A DNA stretch of 64,000 nucleotides, taken from assembly GCF_000429005.1 (NCBI RefSeq), contig NZ_AUBA01000002.1, forward strand, positions 236,323 through 300,322, written 5' to 3'. The position numbers were made by a program, and so were the translations under genes. Positions 1 through 9,558 of the stretch are shown here, in pieces. The notes beneath the pieces are model-generated. The model was not told the origin of the DNA. It searched no databases and worked only from the letters and a program-made list of their open reading frames with translations. Every line of letters starts with the position of its first letter. Within the stretch, counting starts at the first letter, position 1. This DNA is from Novosphingobium acidiphilum DSM 19966 (lineage in GTDB: Bacteria; Pseudomonadota; Alphaproteobacteria; Sphingomonadales; Sphingomonadaceae).

Positions 1-2084
1 TCCACCGACCAGCGCAGTTCAGCCTCGACCCCCTTGGTCTGGAGGATCTGGTTGGTCAGCCCGCTTTCCGCGCCGGCTTGGGTGCGCTTCTGGTTGAAAT
101 ACGACACCGCCGTGTAGAGCTTCTTGTTCAGAAACTCGCCCTTGAGACCGCCTTCGAACAGGTTCGATTTGCCCAGCACATTGTTGCTGAGGATATTCGC
201 CTGGTACAGTTCCGAGCCTTCGCCCGCCACGATCGTCAGCTGATGCGCCAGCGTGATGTAGGGCACCAGGCCGAACGGTGATTTGTACGACAGGCTGGCG
301 CTCCACGACACGCCACCTTCGGTGCCGGACGCGCTGTAAGTGCCCGATGCAGGCAAGCTGACCCCGACATTGCCGGCGATATCGCCAGGATAATAATACG
401 ACAGCAATGACGTCGAAAGCGCGTGCACGCTGTCGTAACGTATGCCGCCAATGAAATCGATGCCGGGATTGGATGCGATATCAATCAGGGCTGCCGCACC
501 AAGATCGGTGTAGTGCCCGATCAGATAGTCGGAATACCCGTCGTTTGTGTACGTTGCGCCGATGCCGTTACCAGGGATCTGGGTCGACAGCAGACGGGTG
601 TCATACGAGGTGTAGAGATTGTCCACGCTGATGTCGGGCCGGTCCCAGAACTCTGCGCCAAAGTCATCCGCAAACTGAAAATGCGTGTACCGGATCGAAG
701 GCGATGCCTGCACCGATATCTTGGCAAACGCGGTCTGGAAGCTGTCAGAGACGATCAGCTTGTTTTCGATGACATAGCTGCTGAACGCCTGCGAAAAGCC
801 ATAGGCGTTTTCGTTCAGGCTGACGCCCCCGTCATAAAACGACTGATCCCTGATTTTAAGATCGCCGGCGCCCTCCCAGATAAAATCGAGATAGCCGGTT
901 TTCTGGATGTTGTTGTTCTTGTCATTCGGCCCGGTCAGCGTGTCGCGCATGCTGAGATGCGTGGTGCCGGGATTGACCAGGTTCATGTCGGTGCTGGCAC
1001 CCGTCACGCCCGGCGTATAGCATTGCGCGTTGATACCGTCCTTGAACGGGGTAAAGTTGAAGGTGCCATCGACGCCCGCGCAGGAAAAGCTGCCGAACTC
1101 GGTCAGGCCATTGCCGCCATTGGCGCCCGCGGCATCCTGGTGCGTAAAGCTGTTTGCGCCATTGGTTTGCAGAATGCGCGCCGTTCCGGTGATATAGGTG
1201 CCGGTGTTGATCAGGTCCTGCGTCAGGCGGTTCCAGCCGCTGTTCTGCTTGCCGTCGTATTTCTGGTAGGTGCCACCAAATTCCATCCGCAGCCGGTCGG
1301 TCAGGTCGGTGTCGAATGCCGCCGAAAACAAGGCGTTCTTGGTATTGACATAGCGGTAATAGCTGTCGGAATCCTCGATTTCGCCATACAGGCTGTACCC
1401 GAACTTGTGGTCGCCGATCGAACCCGGCCCGGTGATGCTGGCCTTGATGATCTTGCGGCCCCAGCTGCCCAGATCGACTTCCATGTCGCCCTTGGCGTCG
1501 GCGGCATATTCGCCATTGGCCGCGCGCGCGGTCTTTGGCACGAAGTTCATGTAGCCGCCGATTTTCGACGGGCCATAGATGACACTGGCCGGGCCACGCA
1601 CGATGTCGATGCGATCGGCCGCACCGATCGGGGTGGCATAGTTGCCCGGGTTGTCCAGCCGCAGCATGCCGCGGTAATAGACGTCGCTGGGCGCGCCACG
1701 AATATCGAGTGCGCCGCCGGTGCCAAAGAACGAACTGGTGAAGGTGCCCGGCGTCTGCGACACCAGATCGTAGATCTGGGTGATGCCGAACCGGTCCATC
1801 TGCTCTTTCGAAATGGTCGAGGCCGAACGCGGCGTTTCCACCAGCGTCTTGTCAAAGCCGAACACCGAACCGACCCCCTTGATCGGCAGCGCGTTGAGCG
1901 AACCGGTGATCACGATCGCCTCTTCGGGCTTGGGCGCGGCTTCAGCCGGAGCAGGCGCGGTCTGCGCCGTGACCGGCGTGACCAGCGCGGTGCACGACAG
2001 CAGCCCGGCCACGATCAGCGTTTGCACCCGGCCGTTGCGCATCGCCGCGCGAGGACGGAGATCGAAATTTCGGTCTTGCAGCAT
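1..2084 (-). CDS. TonB-dependent outer-membrane receptor, C-terminus beyond window
   Basis: The minus strand reads open from the ATG at 2084 (GGGGG ribosome site about six bases ahead) for 694 codons and runs off the left edge, so the end of the beta-barrel is missing. A signal peptide covers roughly residues 15-41. The mature start carries EEAIVITGS, a TonB-box-like stretch. A plug domain follows with RIDIVRGPASVIYG and GGYMNFVPK, both typical plug motifs of siderophore-type receptors. The barrel part contains many alternating aromatic strands. It should import a ligand across the outer membrane using TonB energy. It is divergent from a LysR regulator and lies next to the purine operon, but nothing in the sequence identifies its substrate. 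Confidence 0.9.
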   Translation of the reverse strand, partial: MLQDRNFDLRPRAAMRNGRVQTLIVAGLLSCTALVTPVTAQTAPAPAEAAPKPEEAIVITGSLNALPIKGVGSVFGFDKTLVETPRSASTISKEQMDRFGITQIYDLVSQTPGTFTSSFFGTGGALDIRGAPSDVYYRGMLRLDNPGNYATPIGAADRIDIVRGPASVIYGPSKIGGYMNFVPKTARAANGEYAADAKGDMEVDLGSWGRKIIKASITGPGSIGDHKFGYSLYGEIEDSDSYYRYVNTKNALFSAAFDTDLTDRLRMEFGGTYQKYDGKQNSGWNRLTQDLINTGTYITGTARILQTNGANSFTHQDAAGANGGNGLTEFGSFSCAGVDGTFNFTPFKDGINAQCYTPGVTGASTDMNLVNPGTTHLSMRDTLTGPNDKNNNIQKTGYLDFIWEGAGDLKIRDQSFYDGGVSLNENAYGFSQAFSSYVIENKLIVSDSFQTAFAKISVQASPSIRYTHFQFADDFGAEFWDRPDISVDNLYTSYDTRLLSTQIPGNGIGATYTNDGYSDYLIGHYTDLGAAALIDIASNPGIDFIGGIRYDSVHALSTSLLSYYYPGDIAGNVGVSLPASGTYSASGTEGGVSWSASLSYKSPFGLVPYITLAHQLTIVAGEGSELYQANILSNNVLGKSNLFEGGLKGEFLNKKLYTAVSYFNQKRTQAGAESGLTNQILQTKGVEAELRWSV

Positions 2085-2300
2085 GAATACCCCCATAATC
2101 GTCAAATTCACCAGCCCGTCAGACCGACTTCACGCAAAAAAGCCGCTGCGGCACGCCCCTGCCCTGATCCCCGATTGCATCGAGCAGGCACGGCACAGCG
2201 TTCCGCGGCAATCCTTTGCCGCGAACGCGCCAATTATCCCGGCAAACTGGTGCGCCCTGCCCCGCCCTTGCAAAAGGGTGATGGCCAACGGACTATGACC

Positions 2301-2329
2301 TTGACACTTTGCGGGCAAACGCAATGAAT
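2301..2329 (+). promoter_or_regulatory. Candidate lysR promoter with inverted repeat in the spacer
   Basis: A perfect -35 hexamer TTGACA (2301-2306) is followed after 17 bases by ATGAAT (2324-2329), a weak -10. Inside the spacer lies the inverted repeat TTGCG-N6-CGCAA (2309-2324). LysR-family proteins often bind such dyads in their own divergent promoter. The site is in the 291-base gap between the TonB receptor and the LysR gene. The assignment is inferred from sequence shape only. Confidence 0.35.
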
Positions 2330-2375
2330 CCGACACAGTGTTGCAAAAATTGTAGCGGGGTCACGACAGCTTTCC

Positions 2376-3299
2376 ATGCCAGCCTTTTCACGCTTTGTGC
2401 GGTATTTCACCACGGTCGGTCGGCTTGGCTCGATCCGCAGGGCGGCAGACGAGTTGAACGTTTCGGCGTCCGCGATCGACCGACAGATCCTCAATGCCGA
2501 AGCCGATCTGGGCATGCCCCTGTTTGAACGGCTGCCCACCGGGCTGCGCCTGACCGCAGCGGGCGAAATCATGATGGCGGCGGGCGGGCGCTGGCAGAAA
2601 TCGCTGGCCGATGTGCGCGCCCAGATCGAAGATCTGCGCGGGTTGAAACGTGGCCATGTCGATATTGCGATCATCGACGCGCTGGCCAAGGGCACGATCC
2701 CGCGCAGCATTCGCACGGTCCAGGCGCTTTATCCCGGTATCACCATCGGTGTGCGGGTGATGGAAAGCCAGGCGATCCACCGCGTGATCGCCAATGCCGA
2801 AGTCGATTTCGGCATCTTTTTCGAGCCGCGCTCGATCCGCGATCTGACCGTGCGCGCCTTTACCGATGTTGTGCTGGGCTTTGTCACTTTGCCCGATCAC
2901 CCGCTGGCACAGCAGGCCAAGGCGCGCTTTTCGGCCTGTGTCGGCGAACCGGTTATCGTGCCGACCGCGCCGCTTGCGGTGGCGCAGCAGATCGGGGTGC
3001 TCGAATCGACCAGCCAGATCACGCTCGACCGCAAGGTGGTGTCGGACAATATCCAGCTGATCCTGTCGATGGTGCAGGAAGGTATCGGCATCGGCATGCT
3101 GACGTCGCTCGATGTCATTGCCGAAGTCCGCGCCGGATTGTTGGCCTTTACCCCCATTGCCGAACCGGTGCTGCGCCCGATGACGCTGGCACTGTGCACC
3201 GCCACGGCGCGGCCCACATCCTATGCCGCCGATATAGTCTTGCGCGAAATGCTGGCCGGGTTTGGCGCATTGGGCGTGGCCCCGGCCGAGATTACCTGA
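2376..3299 (+). CDS. LysR-family transcriptional regulator
   Basis: This is a 307-residue LysR-type regulator of normal length. The N-terminal winged helix-turn-helix (residues about 3-62) reads SIRRAADELNVSASAIDRQI and ends with the family signature LFERLPTGLRLTAAGE. Residues from about 90 to 300 form the periplasmic-binding-like effector domain. It is divergent from the TonB receptor, and its last 8 bases overlap tail-to-tail with the guanine deaminase gene that ends the purine operon. That position makes control of the receptor, the purine operon or both plausible, but the inducer cannot be read from the sequence. The ATG at 2376 has only a weak ribosome site. Confidence 0.9.
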   Translation: MPAFSRFVRYFTTVGRLGSIRRAADELNVSASAIDRQILNAEADLGMPLFERLPTGLRLTAAGEIMMAAGGRWQKSLADVRAQIEDLRGLKRGHVDIAIIDALAKGTIPRSIRTVQALYPGITIGVRVMESQAIHRVIANAEVDFGIFFEPRSIRDLTVRAFTDVVLGFVTLPDHPLAQQAKARFSACVGEPVIVPTAPLAVAQQIGVLESTSQITLDRKVVSDNIQLILSMVQEGIGIGMLTSLDVIAEVRAGLLAFTPIAEPVLRPMTLALCTATARPTSYAADIVLREMLAGFGALGVAPAEIT

Positions 3300-4608
3300 T
3301 CGCCGGGCCGGTCGGGCAGGTGCGGTCCCACGCGCAGCGGCCCATGATCCAGGTCTGGCGGATCGCGCGGTCATCGCCCAGGATCTGCAAGGCGAACAGG
3401 CGGTCGGCCAGAGTGGCGCCCGCCGTGCGACGCGCCAGCAACGGCGTGGCGGCGGTGTCAAGCACGACAAAGTCCGCCTCTTGCCCGGGCTCAAGCGCAC
3501 CGACCCGGTCGGCCACATGCAACAGCGCAGCGCTGCCGGCCGTCGCCAGGTACAGCGCGCGAAACGGATCGAGCCGATCACCGCGCGCCAGCGCCGCCTG
3601 GTATGCCAGGCCAGCCGTGTGCAGCATCGAAAAGGTCGTGCCCGCGCCGACATCGGTGCCCAGCCCGATGCGCAGGCCAAACGCGTCGGCCTGGCCAAAA
3701 TCAAAAAAGCCCGAACCCAGAAACAGGTTTGAACTGGGGCATACCGCGATGCCCGCGCCGCTTTGCGCCAGTCGTGCGCACGACCGGTCGGGCAGGTGGA
3801 CACCATGGGCAAAGACCGAACGCGCGCCAACCAGGCCGAACCGGTCATACACATCAAGGTAATCGGCCGCGTCGGGAAACCGTTGCGCAACGGCCTGGAT
3901 TTCGCGCCGGTTTTCGGCCAGATGCGTGTGCAGCAGCGCCTCGGGATGCGCGGCCAGCACCTGCCCGGCCACCATCAGCTGTTCATCCGACGACGTCAGC
4001 GCAAACCGCGGCGTGACTGCATAGCCAAGCCGCCCGCGGGCATGCCATCGCGCGATCAGCGCCTCGGTCCCGGCGCGCGCCGATTGCGGCGTATCGGCCA
4101 GACCCGCAGGGCCAAGGTCCATCAGCACTTTGCCCGAGATGATCCGCATCTGCCGCGCCAGTGACGCTTCGAACAGCGCATCGACCGACTGGGCGTGCAC
4201 CGTGGCAAAAACCAGCGCGCTGGTCGTGCCGTGGCGCAGCAATTCGTCAAGAAACGCATTGGCCACGCGATCGGCATGGGCGCGGTCGGCAAAGGCCATT
4301 TCCGCTGGAAAGATATGCCGATCGAGCCAGTCGAGCAGCTGTTCGCCATGCGCGGCGATCCGGTCCATCTGCGGGTAATGCACATGCGCATCGACAAAGC
4401 CGGGCACGATCAGCCCGGGCAGATCCGTGGTCGGCACACGGCCAAAACGTTCCGCCAGCTCGCCATAGGGCCCGCGCGCCACGATCACGCCGTGTTCGAC
4501 CACCAGCAGGCCATCACTTTCGTGCCGCACGGCATCGCGATCATCGCGCGGATCGCGCGGCACCGACAGCAATTCGCCCCGAAAAGCCCGGATATCGGGA
4601 CCGGTCAT
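3292..4608 (-). CDS. guaD: Guanine deaminase
   Basis: This 438-residue amidohydrolase deaminates guanine to xanthine in the cytoplasm. Metal-binding signatures are visible: PGFVDAHVHYPQ (His75, His77), LLHTHLAENRREI, VFAHGVHLPD and IGLGTDVGAGTTFSMLHT, the last typical of guanine deaminase. It is the final gene of the purine operon. Its ATG overlaps the xdhC stop as ATGA (4605-4608), so the two are probably translationally coupled. It delivers the xanthine that XdhAB oxidises. Length and motifs match bacterial GuaD, and the assignment is firm. Confidence 0.92.
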   Translation of the reverse strand: MTGPDIRAFRGELLSVPRDPRDDRDAVRHESDGLLVVEHGVIVARGPYGELAERFGRVPTTDLPGLIVPGFVDAHVHYPQMDRIAAHGEQLLDWLDRHIFPAEMAFADRAHADRVANAFLDELLRHGTTSALVFATVHAQSVDALFEASLARQMRIISGKVLMDLGPAGLADTPQSARAGTEALIARWHARGRLGYAVTPRFALTSSDEQLMVAGQVLAAHPEALLHTHLAENRREIQAVAQRFPDAADYLDVYDRFGLVGARSVFAHGVHLPDRSCARLAQSGAGIAVCPSSNLFLGSGFFDFGQADAFGLRIGLGTDVGAGTTFSMLHTAGLAYQAALARGDRLDPFRALYLATAGSAALLHVADRVGALEPGQEADFVVLDTAATPLLARRTAGATLADRLFALQILGDDRAIRQTWIMGRCAWDRTCPTGPAIR

Positions 4609-5522
4609 TCTCCCAGCCCCAGAATTTGCGCCAGCGCGGCAATCGCAATCACATCAGGTTCCTTGCCGGCAACGCCGGGCACGCCGATCGGGCAGGTCAG
4701 ACGGGCGCAATCGCGCGGCGCAACGCCGTCACCCGCCAACCGCGCCAGAAATCGTGCACGTTTGGTGGCAGACCCGATCAGGCCGATATAGGCCAGGCCC
4801 GGCCGTTGCAAGGCCGCCCGCGTCAGGCGAAAATCGATCCCGTGGTCGTGGGTCAGGATCACCAGCGCCGCATCGTCGGGTGCATCGGCCACGCACGTTT
4901 CGACGCGGTCGTCGGCGACAATCGTCACCCCGTCCAGCCCGGCGAATTCGGCACGGGTGTCAAACCAGGCCAGCCGCACCGGCAGATGCACCGCATGCCG
5001 CGCAATCGCCTGTCCGACATGGCCGGCACCAAACAGGTACAGCGGGCGGCGATAGCGGCCGAGCAATTCGGCAAAGCTTGCCCCCTCGCCCGGCAGAGGT
5101 CCGCGCGCGGACAGCGGCTGGGCAACGCCACCGGGCGCAAGCCGGCGATCGATCGCGCCTGCGCCCAGCCGTGTCAGCAGCACCTGGTCTTCACCGGCAT
5201 CGGCAAGCCAGCCCAGCGCCGCCGGATCGACATGTTCGACCAGCAGCCGCACCCGTCCACCGCAACACTGGCCCAGCAGAGGGCCCAGCGGATAGTCCTG
5301 CACCCGCCAGGTGCCCGGCGGATAGGCCAGCACCGCGCGCGCCTGCTGCACCGCGCGAAATTCCAGTTGGCCCCCGCCGATGGTCCCGTCACAGGCATCG
5401 GCGGTAACCAGCATGCGCGTGCCCGCGCCGCGCGGCGCAGAGCCTTCGCTGGCCAGCACGCTGATCATCGCCACGGGCATCGTGCCGGCCCATGCGCGCA
5501 GACAGCCCAGCCAGCGCGTCAT
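4605..5522 (-). CDS. xdhC: Xanthine dehydrogenase accessory protein XdhC
   Basis: The protein has 305 residues if started at the ATG at 5522, which overlaps the xdhB stop as ATGA. A longer upstream reading would only extend into xdhB. The N-terminal part carries the XdhC signature (SVLASEGSAPRGAGTRMLV) and the CGG-containing segment (LGQCCGGRVRLLVE). The second half has a Rossmann-like LFGAGHVGQAIARHA motif. XdhC binds and sulfurates the molybdenum cofactor and inserts it into XdhB. Its place directly after xdhAB in the same operon agrees with that job. Confidence 0.92.
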   Translation of the reverse strand: MTRWLGCLRAWAGTMPVAMISVLASEGSAPRGAGTRMLVTADACDGTIGGGQLEFRAVQQARAVLAYPPGTWRVQDYPLGPLLGQCCGGRVRLLVEHVDPAALGWLADAGEDQVLLTRLGAGAIDRRLAPGGVAQPLSARGPLPGEGASFAELLGRYRRPLYLFGAGHVGQAIARHAVHLPVRLAWFDTRAEFAGLDGVTIVADDRVETCVADAPDDAALVILTHDHGIDFRLTRAALQRPGLAYIGLIGSATKRARFLARLAGDGVAPRDCARLTCPIGVPGVAGKEPDVIAIAALAQILGLGE

Positions 5523-7798
5523 GGCCCGCGGTGCCCGGCAATCGCGCGCAGGATATGTTCGGGCGTGGCCGGGGCATCGAGCGGCGCAATGTTCCGCTTG
5601 TCGGGGGCGGTGGCGGCCACGGCCTGGATCAGCGCCATGAACACCGCGTTGGCCAGCATGAACGGCGGTTCGCCCACCGCTTTTGACCGGTGGATCGTCG
5701 GTTGGGTGTTGTCGCCATCCCACAGCGCGATGTGGAAATGGACCGGCCGGTCAGAGGCGGTCGGAATCTTGTACGTTGCCGGCGAATGGGTCAGCAGGCG
5801 CCCCTTGTCGTCAAACACCAGCTCTTCGGTGGTCAACCAGCCCTGACCCTGTACAAATGCGCCCTCGATCTGGCCACGATCGATCTGCGGATTGAGCGAT
5901 CGGCCGACATCGTGCAGGATATCGACCGCCAGCACACGGTGTTCGCCGGTCAGCGTGTCGATCACCACTTCGGACACCGCCGCGCCATAGGCGAAATAGT
6001 AGAACGGCCGGCCTTTGTGGGCGGCGCGGTCATATTCGATATCCGGGGTGGCGTAGAACCCGGTTGCCGACAGCTGGATCCGCCCGAGATAGGCCTTGCG
6101 GCACAGATCGGCGAAAGACAGCACGACAGCGCCGGCCTGGACCCCATCGCGGGTGAAATGCACATCGCGATCGGCACAGCCGAACGTGCGTGCGGCAAAG
6201 GCGGTCAGCCGCTCGCGGATCGCCATCGCCGCATGGTGCGCCGCCATGCCGTTGAGATCGGTGCCCGACGAAGCGGCGGTGGCCGACGTGTTGGGCACTT
6301 TGTCGGTGCGCGTCGCGGTGATCCGCACCTGCCCCACCGGCACCGCAAACACCTGCGCCACCACTTGCGCGACCTTGATATACAGGCCCTGGCCCATCTC
6401 GGTGCCGCCATGGTTGATCTGGATCGACCCGTCGGCATAGACATGGACCAGCGCCCCGGCCTGGTTGAGATGCGTGGTGGTAAAGCTGATGCCGAATTTT
6501 ACCGGCGTCAGCGCGATGCCCTTTTTCAGCACGGGGTTGCGCGCATTGAATACCGCGATCGCGGCGCGGCGCGCGTCATACCGGGATGTGTGGCGCAAAC
6601 GGTCGATGATCTGCGGCGCGATATTGTCGGTCACCGTCATGCCATAGGGTGTGACATCGCGGCCCGGCCCATACAGATTGGCGATCCTGACATCCAGCGG
6701 ATCGCCCCCCAGCGCACCGGCAATGTGATCCATCACCCGTTCGATCGCCAGCATGCCCTGCGGCCCGCCAAACCCGCGAAACGCGGTGTTGGACACGGTG
6801 TGGGTTTTCAGCCGTTCGGACAGGATCTCGACTGCGGGCAGGTAATAGCAGTTGTCGGCATGAAACATCGCCCGGTCGTTGATCCCGGCGGACAAATCGA
6901 ACGTCGCCCCGCACCGCGCCGACAGCACCAGCCGCAGCGCCTGCACACGGCCCCGGTCATCGAACCCGACATCATAGGCCACGCTGAAATCGTGGCGTTT
7001 GCCGGTCATCACCATGTCGTCATCGCGGTCGCAGCGGAACTTTGCAGCGCGCCCGGTCCTGGTCGCGACCAGTGCTGCTGCGGCGGCAAACGACGCGGCC
7101 TGCGTTTCCTTGCCCCCGAATGCGCCCCCCATGCGCCGCACTTCGACCGTAATATCGGCCGATGTGCGATCGAGCATATGCGCGATCAGATGCTGCACTT
7201 CGCTGGGATGCTGGGTGGAACTGATCACATGGACCTGCCCGTCTTCACCCGGCAGGGCCAGCGCGATCTGCCCTTCAAGATAGAAGTGATCCTGCCCGCC
7301 CATGGCGAAGCGGCCCGACAGGCGCTGCGGCGCATCGGCCAGTGCGGCATCGGCATCGCCCCGGGCCATGCGCTGGGTGGGTTCAAGCAGCGATTGCGCG
7401 GCTTGCGCCTCGGCCACGGTCAGGCACGCCGGCAACGGTTCATAGGCGATCCGGCCCAGCCGTGCCGCCCTGCGCGCGGCAATCTGGCTGGTTGCGGCGA
7501 CCAGGAACACCGGTTGCCCCACATAGGTCACCACATCTTCGGCCAGCAGCCGGTCATCGCCCGCCACCGGGCTGACATCATTGGCCCCGGGAATGTCCGC
7601 CGCGGTGAACACCGCGATCACCCCGGGTGCCGCGCGCACCGCCGCCAGATCGACGCCCACGATCCGCGCATGCGCCTGGGTGCCCTGACCAAACGCCAGA
7701 TGCAGCATGTCGGCCGGTTCGGGCAGATCGTCGCCATAGCGCGCGGTGCCGCTGACATGCAGATGCGCGCTGTCGTGCGGGTGGCTGGGCTCAGCCAA
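5519..7798 (-). CDS. xdhB: Xanthine dehydrogenase molybdenum-binding subunit
   Basis: The large subunit carries the molybdopterin active site that hydroxylates xanthine to urate. Recognisable elements are GGAFGGKETQ, FRGFGGPQGM (active-site Arg), GTEMGQGLYIKVAQV and, near the C-terminus, AVGEPPFMLANAV with the catalytic Glu. The start is most likely the TTG at 7798: TGGAGG lies just upstream, the 759-residue product begins near the family's usual start, and no ATG is available. This TTG overlaps the xdhA stop by 8 bases. The stop overlaps xdhC. Function is firm; the start is inferred. Confidence 0.93.
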   Translation of the reverse strand: MAEPSHPHDSAHLHVSGTARYGDDLPEPADMLHLAFGQGTQAHARIVGVDLAAVRAAPGVIAVFTAADIPGANDVSPVAGDDRLLAEDVVTYVGQPVFLVAATSQIAARRAARLGRIAYEPLPACLTVAEAQAAQSLLEPTQRMARGDADAALADAPQRLSGRFAMGGQDHFYLEGQIALALPGEDGQVHVISSTQHPSEVQHLIAHMLDRTSADITVEVRRMGGAFGGKETQAASFAAAAALVATRTGRAAKFRCDRDDDMVMTGKRHDFSVAYDVGFDDRGRVQALRLVLSARCGATFDLSAGINDRAMFHADNCYYLPAVEILSERLKTHTVSNTAFRGFGGPQGMLAIERVMDHIAGALGGDPLDVRIANLYGPGRDVTPYGMTVTDNIAPQIIDRLRHTSRYDARRAAIAVFNARNPVLKKGIALTPVKFGISFTTTHLNQAGALVHVYADGSIQINHGGTEMGQGLYIKVAQVVAQVFAVPVGQVRITATRTDKVPNTSATAASSGTDLNGMAAHHAAMAIRERLTAFAARTFGCADRDVHFTRDGVQAGAVVLSFADLCRKAYLGRIQLSATGFYATPDIEYDRAAHKGRPFYYFAYGAAVSEVVIDTLTGEHRVLAVDILHDVGRSLNPQIDRGQIEGAFVQGQGWLTTEELVFDDKGRLLTHSPATYKIPTASDRPVHFHIALWDGDNTQPTIHRSKAVGEPPFMLANAVFMALIQAVAATAPDKRNIAPLDAPATPEHILRAIAGHRGP

Positions 7799-9224
7799 AG
7801 TCGGCCTCCACGTGCTGCACCGACACCAGCGTGCCCTGCGCCTGGTGATAAAGCCGCCACAGCAGATTGGCCGCAGCAGTCCGCCGGTATTGCGCCGACC
7901 CGCGCACATCATCGAGCGGGGTAAAATCGCTGTGCAGCGCCGCCGCAGCCTGCGCGATGGTGGCCTCGGCAAAGCGCTGCCCGATCATCGCCGCTTCGCA
8001 GGCGGCCGCGCGCCTGGGGGTTGCCGCCATGCCGCCAAACGCAATCCGGGCATCGGCGATCACGCCATCGCGCAGGGTCAACCGGAATGCCCCGCAGACC
8101 GCCGAGATATCGCTGTCGAACCGGCGCGACAGCTTGGACATATGCACCAGATCGTCGGGCCCGGGCGCTTGCACATGCACGCTTTCGACAAATTCGCCTG
8201 CACGGCGATCCTGCCGGCCATAGTCGAGAAAATAATCCTCGAGCGCGATGGTCCGCCGTCCCCCCGTGCTGCGCAGGGTCAGCGTGGCCCCCAGCGCAAT
8301 CAGCGCCGGCGGGCCATCGCCGATCGGAGATCCGTTGGCGATATTCCCGCAAATCGTGCCCGAATTGCGCACCTGCAACCCGCCGATCCGCCGCACCAGC
8401 TCGCCCAGATCGGGATGCAGCCGCGCCAGCGCGGGATGGGCGTCGGCATAGCGCACCATCGCCCCCAACGTTACCCCATCGGTCGTTTCCGCGATGGTCG
8501 CGAGGTCGGCAATCCCGCCCAGAAACACCAGCGTCGCTATCTCGCGCAGGCCCTTGGTCACCCACAGGCCGACATCGGTGGCGCCGGCCACGATCTGCGC
8601 GTCGGGGTGTGCATCCAGAATTTCGGCCAGTTGTTCGCGCGTGCGGGGCGCAAACCAGCGCCGGGTGCCGCAGGCACCGCCTTGCGCGGGCATCAGGGCG
8701 ATCGCCTGCAGTGCGGCGATCGTCGCGGTGTCATCGTGCGGCAGCGTGGTCACCGCCTGCGCCGCGGCCAGGATCGGGCCATAACCGGTGCAACGGCACA
8801 GATTGCCCGCTATCGCATCGGCCGCGGGCAGGTCCGACCCGCGCGCACCGATTGCGCGGCCGTACAGCGACATCACAAAGCCCGGCGTGCAGAACCCGCA
8901 TTGCGACGCGCCATTGCCCGCCATGCATGCCTGCAACGGATTGAGCGCATCCGACGATCCCAGGCTTTCCACCGTCATCAGCGCCTTGCCGTCAAGCATC
9001 GGCAGAAACAGGATGCACGCGTTGACCGCGCGCCAGGTGATCGCGGTTCCCCCTGCATCAAGTTCGCCCAGCAACACCGTGCAGGCGCCGCAATCGCCCT
9101 CGGCGCAGCCCTCCTTGGTGCCGGTGCGACCCATGCGATAACGCAGATGGTTGAGCAACGTCCCCGTCGGATCGACCTGGTCCAGTTCCACCACCGCGCC
9201 ATCAAGGACAAAGCGCACGGTCAT
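7791..9224 (-). CDS. xdhA: Xanthine dehydrogenase iron-sulfur/FAD subunit
   Basis: With the ATG at 9224 the product has 477 residues. The plant-type [2Fe-2S] domain comes first (GCAEGDCGACTVLLGE), then the second [2Fe-2S] domain (GASQCGFCTPGFVMSLY and NLCRCTGYGPI). An FAD-binding domain follows from about residue 180 (ATDVGLWVTKGLR, NSGTICGNIANGSPIGD). It passes electrons from the molybdenum site in XdhB to NAD+. The gene starts two bases after the HIU hydrolase gene ends and overlaps xdhB by 8 bases. Upstream in-frame codons belong to the neighbour's coding region and were excluded. Confidence 0.94.
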   Translation of the reverse strand: MTVRFVLDGAVVELDQVDPTGTLLNHLRYRMGRTGTKEGCAEGDCGACTVLLGELDAGGTAITWRAVNACILFLPMLDGKALMTVESLGSSDALNPLQACMAGNGASQCGFCTPGFVMSLYGRAIGARGSDLPAADAIAGNLCRCTGYGPILAAAQAVTTLPHDDTATIAALQAIALMPAQGGACGTRRWFAPRTREQLAEILDAHPDAQIVAGATDVGLWVTKGLREIATLVFLGGIADLATIAETTDGVTLGAMVRYADAHPALARLHPDLGELVRRIGGLQVRNSGTICGNIANGSPIGDGPPALIALGATLTLRSTGGRRTIALEDYFLDYGRQDRRAGEFVESVHVQAPGPDDLVHMSKLSRRFDSDISAVCGAFRLTLRDGVIADARIAFGGMAATPRRAAACEAAMIGQRFAEATIAQAAAALHSDFTPLDDVRGSAQYRRTAAANLLWRLYHQAQGTLVSVQHVEADFG

Positions 9225-9225
9225 C

Positions 9226-9558
9226 TCAGCTGCCCCGATATGTCGAATAGCTGTAGGGCGAAACCAGCAGCGGCACATGATAGTGCCCCGCCGTATCGGC
9301 AATGCCGAAATCGATGCCGACCCGGTCAAGGAACGGCGGATCGGGCAAGTCCACGCCGGCCTGACGAAAATAGTCGGCCACGGCAAACGCCAGGCAATAG
9401 CGCCCGACCTCAAGCGCGGGCAGCCCGGGACAACGACCGTCGGCGTTGGTCGTGCCCGCAAACAGCACCGTGCCGCCCTGTGTAGTCAGCGTCAGCGTCA
9501 TACCCGCCGCCGGATGCCCGTGCGCGGTGTCGAGAACATGCGTCGATAGCGTGGTCAT
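9226..9558 (-). CDS. pucM: 5-hydroxyisourate hydrolase (transthyretin-like)
   Basis: This 110-residue protein hydrolyses 5-hydroxyisourate, the product of urate oxidation, to OHCU. It shows the family's N-terminal LSTHVLDTAHGHPAAG, the central GRYCLAFAVADYF and FLDRVGIDFGI, the HYHVPLLVSPYSYSTYRGS end and the diagnostic C-terminal Y-R-G-S tetrapeptide. The ATG at 9558 overlaps the puuD stop as ATGA. It sits between urate hydroxylase and xanthine dehydrogenase in the operon, as the pathway requires. It has no signal peptide, so it is cytoplasmic. Confidence 0.95.
   Translation of the reverse strand: MTTLSTHVLDTAHGHPAAGMTLTLTTQGGTVLFAGTTNADGRCPGLPALEVGRYCLAFAVADYFRQAGVDLPDPPFLDRVGIDFGIADTAGHYHVPLLVSPYSYSTYRGS

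Noticed and set aside
423..2327. Long plus-strand ORF of 634 codons
   Set aside because: It is antisense to the TonB receptor, whose protein has signal peptide, plug and barrel motifs. Long antisense frames are expected at this GC content.
5690..7924. 744-codon plus-strand ORF opposite xdhB
   Set aside because: The composition is Arg/His/Gly-rich without motifs, while the minus strand encodes a clear xanthine dehydrogenase subunit.
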